A DNA stretch of 5,670 nt from an uncultured Anaerolineaceae bacterium (GTDB lineage: Bacteria; Chloroflexota; Anaerolineae; Anaerolineales; Anaerolineaceae): NCBI GenBank assembly GCA_937894825.1, contig CALCQT010000543.1, positions 1 to 5,670 of the forward strand, given 5' to 3'. Under the pieces are notes generated by a model. The model had not been told where the DNA came from. It made no database searches and was given only the letters and a program-made list of their open reading frames with translations. Shown here piece after piece: positions 1-5,670 of the stretch (position 1 is the stretch's first letter; the number at the start of each line of letters is the position of its first letter). Position numbers and translations under genes: made by a program.

Positions 1-1724
1 CGCGAATCGATCGCCGAAGCCACATTCAGCGCAATCCGGGCCGGAATATTCGTCTTGATCTTTCCGGTAATAATCGTCGTATCCGGGCGCTGTGTCGCAA
101 CCACCAGATGCATACCGGTAGCGCGAGCCAGGGAGGCCAGCATGTCAATATACTCCTGGCCCTGCTTATCCACCCCGCGCATGATCTCAGCCAACTCATC
201 AATAAAGATCACGATATACGGCAGCGGTTTCTCGCCGTTCTTTTCCGCGTAACGGTTATACGAAGTCAATTTCCGCACCCCGACCGTCTCGAAAAGTTTA
301 TAGCGGTTTTTCATCTCCTGAACGGCCCAGCCCAACACCGCGATGCTCCGTTCATATTCCGTCTCAACTTTTCCCAACAAATGCGGCAGCCCATTAAAGC
401 GGAAAAGTTCCACCCGCTTCGGATCGATCATCACAATGCGCAGTTGCTCCGGGGTATTATTCATCGCGAGACAGACCGCCATCGAGCGCAAGCAAATCGA
501 TTTACCCGAATTTGTCGTTCCCGCCACCAGCAAATGTGGCATCTGCGCCAGATCCACTACAACCGGCGTCCCCGAAATATCCCGTCCCAATGCAATACTG
601 AGCGGGGAGCTCTGCGATTGAAATTCGTTACTTTCGATGAGTGGGCGCAGCCGCACTTTCATCGCATCCGGGTTCGGGATATCGATCCCAATAAAGGATT
701 CACCGGGCACCGGGGCCTGAATGGAAAGGTTAGCCACGCCAAGGCGCACCGCCAGATCACGTTCCCGTTGATCAACCTGTGCGACACGAATCTTCTTGGG
801 GATGGCCGTCTTCCGCCCGCCCGGTTTTTCCAGAACACCCGGCGTCACCTGAAATTGAATAATTCCCGGTCCGGCGCTGAAACCGATGACGTTCACCGGT
901 GTGCCAAACTCCATCATGGCCGTCTCAATCTCCGCAATACGGGACTGGACGTCTGTTTTTTTCTCAATCAGCCCCATCTCCGGCGTAAGCAGGTTCAGCG
1001 GCGGCAATTGATTGTTCCGTAACGGCATATCCGTTTCTGTTTCCTTCTTTCTGTTTTTTTTCCGCTGGACGGTTGCACTGGACCGGGCATTTTCCAACGG
1101 TGCGGGATCCGTCTCTGATTGCTCCCGCGTTCGCAGCGCACCGGCGCTTTGCTGAAAGAGTGGAAGCAGCCAGCGTTGAACCCGCAACAGACCGCCAATG
1201 ACCAGAATCAACAAAACCCATAGAATAAAACCGGTCTCACGCGCCCCGCCAACCCAGCTCATCAATGTGCGAAAAATCCACCTGCCCCAGGCGCCGCCAG
1301 AGAGCCCTTCAGCGCCTGCACTTTCAGCACCAGTACTTTCAGCACCAGTACTTTCAGCACTGGCCATCACACCCAGCAGGAGGATAACCAGCAAAATGAG
1401 AAAAATGCCATCGTAAAGCCCCAACCTTCCCGGCAGGAATGTCAGCCGTCTGCGAAGGACGGAATAACCGCAGCCAAACAGCAAGGCAACCAGAAAGAAC
1501 CTCCCGCTGCCCAGACGTGTTAAAAAGAAATTATTGATGTTCTGAATCAAATAACCATTGGAGCCACCACTGAAACTGACCCAAAGGAAAGCGGCTGTGG
1601 CAAAGAAAAACAGGCTGACGACATAAATCGGCAACATACCCGGTTTGGGTCGGCTGTGATCGCTCTGTCCGCTCTGCACTGGAGCCATCTCGTTAAATTC
1701 AATCGGTCGTTCGTTGTGTTCCAT
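1..1724 (-). CDS. ftsK: FtsK/SpoIIIE-family DNA translocase, 3' end beyond window
   Basis: This is a membrane-anchored ATP-driven DNA pump that moves chromosome ends through the closing division septum. The first 574 codons are visible. Four membrane helices lie near residues 32-51, 75-91, 103-120 and 164-180. A charged linker follows (about 195-240), then the alpha domain (about 258-350) and the RecA-like beta motor. In the motor, Walker A is GTTNSGKS (402-409), followed by IDPKRVEL (433-440), Walker B IVIFIDE (504-510, D509/E510) and ATQRP (543-547) with the family segment ITGKIKTNIPARIA (552-565). The usual Walker A glycine before SGKS is Asn here. The linker is short compared with E. coli FtsK and more like SpoIIIE. 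The rest of the motor and any gamma DNA-reading domain lie outside the window. The ATG at 1724 is the earliest possible start because an in-frame TAA lies nine bases upstream. No good Shine-Dalgarno precedes it; the AGGAAGG at 1752-1746 is too distant. The family call is near certain. Confidence 0.96.
   Translation of the reverse strand, partial: MEHNERPIEFNEMAPVQSGQSDHSRPKPGMLPIYVVSLFFFATAAFLWVSFSGGSNGYLIQNINNFFLTRLGSGRFFLVALLFGCGYSVLRRRLTFLPGRLGLYDGIFLILLVILLLGVMASAESTGAESTGAESAGAEGLSGGAWGRWIFRTLMSWVGGARETGFILWVLLILVIGGLLRVQRWLLPLFQQSAGALRTREQSETDPAPLENARSSATVQRKKNRKKETETDMPLRNNQLPPLNLLTPEMGLIEKKTDVQSRIAEIETAMMEFGTPVNVIGFSAGPGIIQFQVTPGVLEKPGGRKTAIPKKIRVAQVDQRERDLAVRLGVANLSIQAPVPGESFIGIDIPNPDAMKVRLRPLIESNEFQSQSSPLSIALGRDISGTPVVVDLAQMPHLLVAGTTNSGKSICLRSMAVCLAMNNTPEQLRIVMIDPKRVELFRFNGLPHLLGKVETEYERSIAVLGWAVQEMKNRYKLFETVGVRKLTSYNRYAEKNGEKPLPYIVIFIDELAEIMRGVDKQGQEYIDMLASLARATGMHLVVATQRPDTTIITGKIKTNIPARIALNVASAIDS
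1306..1360. repeat. 15-bp in-frame minisatellite inside ftsK
   Basis: The plus strand carries ctttcagcaccagta exactly at 1321-1335 and again at 1336-1350. A partial copy (ctttcagcac) follows at 1351-1360, and a diverged copy with 4 of 15 mismatches precedes at 1306-1320. On the coding strand each unit adds five residues, giving the run SAESTGAESTGAESAGAEG at residues 122-140 of FtsK. This lies in the loop between the third and fourth membrane helices. Because the unit is a multiple of three, gain or loss of copies would change loop length without breaking the frame. Confidence 0.85.
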
Positions 1725-1868
1725 AGCAGCTTAAATGATATCACGCCTTCCTGGCGCGGACTCATTTTTCTGCAGTGACGCAGTAACTCGAAATATAAAA
1801 AATTCCCTTTAATCTCCTGATCAAATTTGAAATGGGTGTCAAAAGCAAAATATAGTTTTTGGAAGCAC
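1725..1868. other. Intergenic leader region upstream of ftsK
   Basis: These bases lie between the ftsK start and the repeat element and hold no credible gene. They are AT-rich at 1780-1860 and should contain the ftsK promoter if ftsK is transcribed independently. On the minus strand a perfect TTGACA hexamer is present (plus-strand 1837-1842), but no good TATAAT-like hexamer follows 16-18 bases later, so I do not call a promoter. The only purine-rich block, AGGAAGG on the minus strand (1752-1746), is 21 bases from the ATG and lies before an in-frame stop. Confidence 0.5.
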
Positions 1869-2117
1869 TGTCATCTCGACTCTCGAAGATGCCGTCGATA
1901 AGGACGGCATCTTCGAGGTGGAGAGGCCTTCAACCAGAACCGCGGATCTGGTTTTTCCCGGAGGACAGTATTGCGAAAATTTCCTTCATTCATTTTATAT
2001 ATCATTCCTCTGAAAAACATCAAACCTGAGATGATCCTTGAGGGTCTCGAACGAAGTGAATGCTTTGCGCCGCCCCGACGGGACGCTAACACGCCCCTTT
2101 CGGGAGTCGAGATGACA
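1869..2117. repeat. 249-bp MITE-like element with 19-bp terminal inverted repeats
   Basis: The left end (1869-1887) and the reverse complement of the right end (2099-2117) match at 18 of 19 bases, including the outer 14 (tgtcatctcgactc). The ends resemble the TGTCATCTCGA-type repeats found in many copies in several bacterial phyla. Inside are a perfect 15-bp hairpin (1882-1917) and a smaller 7-bp stem (aaccaga 1932-1938 with tctggtt 1947-1953). A degenerate inner copy of the end motif (ctgagatgat) lies about 80 bases from the right end, next to tctcgaacgaagtgaatgc. I see no clear target-site duplication and no transposase. A 96-codon open frame crossing it has the arginine/serine-rich look of translated repeat DNA. 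It sits between the 640-aa receptor gene and ftsK. It could be a non-autonomous mobile element or a composite of palindromic repeats; copy number in the genome would separate these. Confidence 0.65.
1882..1917. repeat. Perfect 15-bp hairpin within the repeat element
   Basis: The arm ctcgaagatgccgtc (1882-1896) is exactly complementary to gacggcatcttcgag (1903-1917), with a six-base loop gataag. No T-tract follows on either strand, so it is not a standard intrinsic terminator. It overlaps the inner part of the left terminal repeat and is the strongest local fold in the gap between the receptor gene and ftsK. Confidence 0.85.
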
Positions 2118-2188
2118 TATTTTTCCGTCCCCAGGAAATCCGCTTTTGCCCCCCGTATCACATTTGATTCGGCGTCAAAAGAAATGAT

Positions 2189-4111
2189 TCAGTTATCAGA
2201 CTTCTTATTCGATTCTCCCTCGCCGGTGCGGTTTTCCTTTTCCATCTTCAGGATGGTTTTGGCAATCTCCTCAATCGCCACTTTCTGCTTGCGGTACAGA
2301 TCCGCTTCAGAAATCGCCAGTTTCTGGGCCACTTCTTTAACCCGCTTTCCTTCAATAAATTTGAGATCCAGTATGTTGTACAGAACCCATTCGCCGCTGA
2401 TATTCCGTTCCCCCTCCGGGCGGAGCCGTTCGATCGCTTTCCGCAGCACCGATCGCAGCGCGTTGGATGGGTTCGCCTCATCCGTCTGCAATTCCTGCCG
2501 GACAACATCCCAATTCATCAATGGATTCTCCGTCAGACGCGGTCCGCCCCAATAGTGCGTCAGCGCATCCCGTACATATCCGCTGACATAATGGATATCC
2601 GGCTCGTCCTGCGTGCTCAGCAGATCCGATTGGTCAAGCGGATTCATATCCCGGAACGAATTCAGCGGATCCGCGTCAGTCCGTTGACGCAGCGTGGTAA
2701 AAGCGCTGGACAAAAATCGCCGCTGCCAGAGAATGGCACGGGCTTTTTCAATCGCCAGCCGCAGCGCCGCCTGATGTTCCTCATCCAGCTCCTCCGCCGC
2801 TGTTCCACTGAGCCCCAGAATCGCGAGCAGGACCGGGCCATTGCCATTTTCATGATAAACAATCGGGCAGAGAATCCCTGAATCATCCAGAATCAATTCC
2901 TCACTGTCCCCATTGCTTTCATTCAGCCGATGCGGGATATCTTCAATATGTTCCCAATCCGCTTCGCCTACGCGGATATAATTCTCAATCTTTCCATCCA
3001 GCGCCACGGGAGCAATAAAAGCGCCTTTGGCCTGGAAACGGTCCGTCAGCGCACTGATCAGCGATTCGAGATAAGTCTCAAGCTCCGGTTTGAAAACGAC
3101 CATCTTCTCCAGACCGTTGAGCAGCATATAATCTTCGTTGCCATAACCGGAAAGGCTGTTCCGCTCAAAACGCGGCAGCAGCAGCGTGATCAAAAATTCC
3201 AATCCCACAATGGCGAGGACAGTCAGCATAGAGATCAGCCCGCTGGGGTCAACGCCGAAAATTCCGGACCCGCGTTTGACCAGTACGGAGAAGCCCAGTG
3301 TGATGCAGGCCGTCAACGGCCCGCGCAGCATCCACTCAAACAACCGCAGCCGGATCACCCGTGACGACCAGGAGACACAAAAAGTAGTCACAGAGTATCC
3401 GAGCAAAAAGACAAAAAACAGAATAACCAGGTTGGCCAGCGCACTGGTCAGCCAGAATAGAAACGGATGTTCAGCGACAGAACCAAAGCCGAAGATCAGG
3501 AGCGGAAAAGTCCCCAGAAGAATCGCGACCGAACTGGTGATCAGGTAAGCCATGCGGCGCCGGCTGGTTCGGGTTCGGGTCCGCCAGAACGTATTCCAAA
3601 AATTCACAAGAGACAGGACCAGTAAAATCCCGAAAAATATCCAGAACCAGCCGATTCGCTGCGAGGGGATCAGCGTGGCGCCGATCTCATCAATCGTCTT
3701 TATCCCTTCGAACAATCGGTTCTGCCATAGCAACAGCAGAAAAAACAATGAACAAAGATAAATCAGAACAACGCCAATGCGACGCAGACGACGCTGAATT
3801 TGTCCGGTCATCGTCAGCAGTGTCTCTGAAAAGTGGAAAAAAAAGGCCGGCAGAAAAACAAACCCGGACCAATGGATTTTCTGCCAGGTAAACAAATTTA
3901 TCATCCCAAGCGATGTTGTCCCTAACGCGTCTGCGGAATAGACCACCGTCAGACAAATTAACACCAACGCAAAAACTCTGGCCAGCCGTTCTTTTTTTAC
4001 AAAGTAAAGCATGAAAAGAAAAAGAGAGAAAGTGCTGATGGCAATTCCGGCTGTCAGCACTTCGCTGAAAACACGTAAGATCGGAACCATCCAGATTAAT
4101 AATTGAGTCAT
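2189..4111 (-). CDS. Multi-TM receptor with GAF-like domain and C-terminal sigma-like HTH
   Basis: This is a 640-residue membrane protein I cannot name. About nine hydrophobic helices lie near residues 17-38, 45-62, 81-98, 112-130, 153-172, 188-208, 216-240, 262-279 and 291-312. The first seven resemble the 7TM input domain of some histidine kinases. Residues about 327-465 look like a GAF domain. There is no H-box and no HATPase N or G box. Instead, the C-terminus (about 505-620) has a helical segment (LRSVLRKAIERLRP, 552-565) and then an HTH like sigma-70 region 4 (FIEGKRVKEVAQKLAISEAD, 585-604, then LYRKQKVAIEEIA). Similar modules close other Chloroflexota regulators, from memory. The inferred role is a one-component sensor that binds DNA from the membrane. 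The ATG at 4111 is preferred, 10 bases after the acetyltransferase stop. A TTG at 4153 would extend it by 14 residues and overlap that gene. The ribosome site is weak (AGGT about 13 bases upstream), consistent with translational coupling. Confidence 0.85.
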   Translation of the reverse strand: MTQLLIWMVPILRVFSEVLTAGIAISTFSLFLFMLYFVKKERLARVFALVLICLTVVYSADALGTTSLGMINLFTWQKIHWSGFVFLPAFFFHFSETLLTMTGQIQRRLRRIGVVLIYLCSLFFLLLLWQNRLFEGIKTIDEIGATLIPSQRIGWFWIFFGILLVLSLVNFWNTFWRTRTRTSRRRMAYLITSSVAILLGTFPLLIFGFGSVAEHPFLFWLTSALANLVILFFVFLLGYSVTTFCVSWSSRVIRLRLFEWMLRGPLTACITLGFSVLVKRGSGIFGVDPSGLISMLTVLAIVGLEFLITLLLPRFERNSLSGYGNEDYMLLNGLEKMVVFKPELETYLESLISALTDRFQAKGAFIAPVALDGKIENYIRVGEADWEHIEDIPHRLNESNGDSEELILDDSGILCPIVYHENGNGPVLLAILGLSGTAAEELDEEHQAALRLAIEKARAILWQRRFLSSAFTTLRQRTDADPLNSFRDMNPLDQSDLLSTQDEPDIHYVSGYVRDALTHYWGGPRLTENPLMNWDVVRQELQTDEANPSNALRSVLRKAIERLRPEGERNISGEWVLYNILDLKFIEGKRVKEVAQKLAISEADLYRKQKVAIEEIAKTILKMEKENRTGEGESNKKSDN

Positions 4112-4121
4112 AAAAACGTAT

Positions 4122-4661
4122 TTACCTGATATTTTTGGAGAAAAACAACGCAATTTCCAGATTGGGAAAAAAGAATTCCTGATATCCGCAAAATTGGTAA
4201 CCCTTGGACATCAGAAAACGGATCGCCGGGTCATTTTTTGCCTGAACCGTCATGACAATCCGGGCAATTTCATTTTGCCGCGCCATCTCCTGAATGCCAT
4301 TCAAAATGGCCGTGCCAATTCCTTTTCGGCGATATTCCGGTTTCACTCCGCCGGTTTTAATTTCAATGCGATTATTGACCAGATCTCGATCCAGATGGAC
4401 AAAACCGATGACTTGTTTCTCATATCGGGCGACAAAAACCTCATTTCGTTTGACCATATTCTCAAGCGCGGTTTCATCACCTGCCTGAAACGGGACATGA
4501 ATTGTTTTCGGAGGTTTAATTTTCTGAAGAACAATTGTATATGCGTCCAGATCGTCATCAATCTGCGACTTCCAGACATAATTACTTTCAAAACCCAGAT
4601 CAATTTTTCTGATCAATGGGTAGTCCACCATGTTGGCCAGTTGGATTTCAATTTCAGGCAT
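4122..4661 (-). CDS. GNAT-family N-acetyltransferase
   Basis: This 179-residue protein matches the GNAT fold, which moves an acetyl group from acetyl-CoA to an amine. The acetyl-CoA pyrophosphate-binding motif A is clear: VKPEYRRKGIGTAIL at 106-120, with the R-x-x-G-x-G core at 112-117. It is preceded by beta strands (EVFVARYEKQVIGFVHLD, 74-91) and followed by the usual VMTVQAKNDPAIRFLMSKGY segment (136-155), where the Asn and the hydrophobic helix fit motif B. The first 60 residues contain an acidic stretch (DDDLDA) and are less typical. The substrate cannot be read from the sequence; small molecules, peptides or protein N-termini are all possible. The ATG at 4661 is supported by AAGAGAG about six bases upstream on the coding strand. 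It lies downstream of a strong terminator and 10 bases ahead of the 640-aa receptor gene, so the two probably form their own transcription unit. Confidence 0.93.
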   Translation of the reverse strand: MPEIEIQLANMVDYPLIRKIDLGFESNYVWKSQIDDDLDAYTIVLQKIKPPKTIHVPFQAGDETALENMVKRNEVFVARYEKQVIGFVHLDRDLVNNRIEIKTGGVKPEYRRKGIGTAILNGIQEMARQNEIARIVMTVQAKNDPAIRFLMSKGYQFCGYQEFFFPNLEIALFFSKNIR

Positions 4662-4679
4662 AGGTTCTCTCTTGAAAGT

Positions 4680-4685
4680 ATTGTA
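4680..4685 (-). promoter_or_regulatory. Possible -10 box for the acetyltransferase/receptor unit
   Basis: On the minus strand TACAAT lies 18 bases before the acetyltransferase ATG, just after the T-tract of the upstream terminator. It matches TATAAT at five of six positions and would give a short leader. No convincing -35 hexamer is found at 16-18 bases, since that region is the terminator stem and T-run. The call rests on position and one hexamer only. Confidence 0.3.
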
Positions 4686-4687
4686 TC

Positions 4688-4746
4688 AAAAAAAAGAAGC
4701 TGCAGGGGCAACCGGCGTGAACGTTGCGCGCCGGTTGCCCCTGCAG
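4688..4746 (-). terminator. Rho-independent terminator built from an 18-bp palindromic repeat
   Basis: The arms ctgcaggggcaaccggcg (4700-4717) and cgccggttgcccctgcag (4729-4746) are perfectly complementary over 18 bp and GC-rich, with an 11-base loop that contains aacgtt. Reading on the minus strand, the stem is followed at once by CTTCTTTTTTTT (4699-4688), a textbook U-tract. The stem begins 30 bases after the stop of the 242-aa gene, so it ends the PNP/242-aa transcript and insulates the acetyltransferase gene. The plus-strand side has only a weak T-rich stretch (4759-4770), and no plus-strand gene needs it. The arm sequence resembles GCAGGGGC..GCCCCTGC repeats dispersed in many Chloroflexota and other genomes, so it may be a repeat element recruited as a terminator. 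Confidence 0.85.
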
Positions 4747-4776
4747 GTTTGGTCTCCGTATTTTTCTTTTGATGCT

Positions 4777-5505
4777 CTAATTCAAAATACGCACCGCCAC
4801 ATCGCAAGGAGTGTATTCATAATTATTTTTATCCAAAGCGGTCAGTCGTAAGACATAGTCTCCATTCGGAATTTCAGTCGTCGCCAGAACACCCAGAGCA
4901 CTTTCAAAGACCGGCAAATTTCCGGCAGAAATCGCAGTCCAGTTCGCCTGGTCGGTCAGTAACGAATATTGATATTTATAAAAGCCCAGCTCCTGAAAAT
5001 TCACGGTGGCAACCAATTCATACACACCTGAGATTTCCTCTCCCGGATTTGGCTTGATCCACTCCAATTGCCCGGACAGACACCCTGTGCCGCTCAAAGC
5101 CATGGGGGTCTGTGTCGCTTCCGGAACCATTTCAGCACTGTCCCCGGGCAGCGTCACCGCCAGCAGGCTGGAAATGGCCGCCGCCGTTCCTTCAGATTCA
5201 GAAACAATGGCGGTATCCGGGCCCTCTGTCGGCAACGTCGATTGTAATGACTGAACCTGAGGAAATTCCGGCGCGATAAACGTCAGGCAGATAAATTCAG
5301 CCCCGATCAGCAAAAAGATCAGGATTGCCATCGCCAGGGAAGCATTTAATTTTCCCTGAGCGGCATCCCGTTCCAATCCAAAAATAGTTGAACGCCATTC
5401 CCGCCAGGCAACAATCAGCCGGCGCAGATAAATCAGCCAGGTGAGGATCAAAACTGTATAAATCCAGCTCTGATAGGTTACAAGAAAATTCAGCAGCGGC
5501 TGCAT
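4777..5505 (-). CDS. Two-TM membrane-anchored protein with external Ig-like domain, function unknown
   Basis: I do not recognise a named family. Two membrane helices lie near residues 12-28 and 57-78. The loop between them (28-56) is rich in Arg and Lys, which by the positive-inside rule places it in the cytoplasm and both termini outside. A low-complexity Ser/Thr/Glu/Ala/Pro linker (about 85-140) spaces out a C-terminal beta-sandwich-like domain (about 142-241). Its strands include GVYELVATVNF (160-170), FYKYQYSLL (175-183) and IPNGDYVLRLTALD (212-225). Cys142 and Cys234 bracket this domain and could form a disulfide. Domains of this style, with an 'NGxYxLRLT' strand and a late Pro-Cys, recur in secreted Chloroflexota proteins, so an Ig/Fn3-like fold is likely. 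The ATG at 5505 follows the phosphorylase stop by nine bases, with no strong Shine-Dalgarno, suggesting coupling. The gene ends just before a strong terminator. A link to nucleoside metabolism is not evident from its sequence. Confidence 0.85.
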   Translation of the reverse strand: MQPLLNFLVTYQSWIYTVLILTWLIYLRRLIVAWREWRSTIFGLERDAAQGKLNASLAMAILIFLLIGAEFICLTFIAPEFPQVQSLQSTLPTEGPDTAIVSESEGTAAAISSLLAVTLPGDSAEMVPEATQTPMALSGTGCLSGQLEWIKPNPGEEISGVYELVATVNFQELGFYKYQYSLLTDQANWTAISAGNLPVFESALGVLATTEIPNGDYVLRLTALDKNNYEYTPCDVAVRILN

Positions 5506-5514
5506 TCAGTGTTT

Positions 5515-5670
5515 TTAATGCTGCAGACGAGGAATGACTTCCGTTAAAATACGGATGACTTTCGAACCGATCAGGTTTGCTGATTCAAGCACTTCCTGGT
5601 GTGTGGTCTGCGCCTCGCCATCATCGCTGCATTGGTTGGTGATTCCGGAAATCCCCAGCACCCGCAACCC
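5515..5670 (-). CDS. Purine nucleoside phosphorylase, C-terminal end only
   Basis: Only the last 51 residues are in the window. The fragment GLRVLGISGITNQCSD, followed by THQEVLESANLIGSKVIRIL, matches the C-terminus of trimeric purine nucleoside phosphorylases, which cleave purine (deoxy)nucleosides with phosphate in cytoplasmic purine salvage. The Asn of the GITN motif (fragment residue 12) fits the base-binding Asn, and the His of THQEV (residue 24) fits the ribose-contacting His. Their 12-residue spacing fits bacterial family members. The related methylthioadenosine phosphorylases normally have Asp in place of that Asn, so PNP is the better reading. The middle SDDGEAQT segment is more acidic than the usual AAG-rich loop. 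It ends with TAA nine bases before the next gene and is presumably its operon partner. Confidence 0.85.
   Translation of the reverse strand, partial: GLRVLGISGITNQCSDDGEAQTTHQEVLESANLIGSKVIRILTEVIPRLQH

Noticed and set aside
108..1022. A 304-codon plus-strand open frame antisense to ftsK
   Set aside because: It lies wholly opposite a clear FtsK motor, has no recognisable domain, and its His/Arg-rich composition is typical of the reverse strand of a conserved gene.
1837..1842. A perfect TTGACA on the minus strand as the -35 of an ftsK promoter
   Set aside because: No acceptable -10 hexamer occurs 16-18 bases downstream, so the match may be chance in AT-rich DNA.
1871..2161. A 96-codon minus-strand open frame over the repeat element
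   Set aside because: Its translation follows the repeat itself, including both terminal repeats, and has the Arg/Ser-rich look of falsely annotated repeat ORFs.
1725..2188. Possible tRNA, small RNA or CRISPR in the 464-base gap
   Set aside because: No cloverleaf, no regularly spaced direct repeats and no promoter-terminator pair could be seen; the structure present is explained by the inverted-repeat element.
1971..2555. A 194-codon plus-strand open frame
   Set aside because: It starts inside the repeat element and runs into the antisense of the receptor's HTH-coding region; no domain or conserved composition supports it.
4112..4153. A TTG start giving a 654-aa receptor
   Set aside because: The ATG at 4111 begins just before the first membrane helix, avoids a 32-base overlap with the acetyltransferase gene and uses the commoner start codon; the TTG remains possible.
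4194..4772. Plus-strand open frame of 192 codons across the acetyltransferase gene
   Set aside because: It is antisense to a well-supported GNAT gene and runs through the terminator palindrome; no domain support.

Overview
The window comes from a bacterial chromosome in which every gene I can support reads on the minus strand. Protein style points to Chloroflexota, probably an Anaerolineae-type organism. The signs are a multi-TM receptor ending in a sigma-like helix-turn-helix, a membrane-anchored Ig-like domain ending in a 'LP-x-G-x-Y-x-LRL' type strand, and interspersed short palindromic repeats. This placement is inferred from family resemblance, not from a marker gene.

Layout in transcription order (high to low coordinates). 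5670-5515 is the C-terminal end of a purine nucleoside phosphorylase, cut by the window edge. Nine bases later (5505-4777) follows a 242-aa protein with two membrane helices and an external beta-sandwich domain. These two genes look co-transcribed and end at a strong rho-independent terminator (4746-4688) whose stem is a perfect 18-bp palindromic repeat of a kind common in such genomes. A second unit then starts: a GNAT-family N-acetyltransferase (4661-4122), followed after 10 bases by a 640-aa protein (4111-2189). The latter has about nine TM helices, a GAF-like domain and a C-terminal DNA-binding-like module, but no kinase core. The 464 bases 2188-1725 hold no credible gene. They contain a 249-bp repeat element with 19-bp terminal inverted repeats and an internal perfect hairpin. 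Finally, 1724-1 is the first 574 codons of an FtsK/SpoIIIE DNA translocase, cut by the other edge.

Functional picture. PNP (purine salvage) and FtsK (chromosome segregation at division) are housekeeping genes. The most unusual item is the 640-aa protein, which looks like a one-component, membrane-embedded transcription regulator built on a histidine-kinase-like receptor, with an acetyltransferase gene translated just ahead of it. The two repeat elements and an in-frame 15-bp minisatellite inside ftsK are the main non-coding points of interest.
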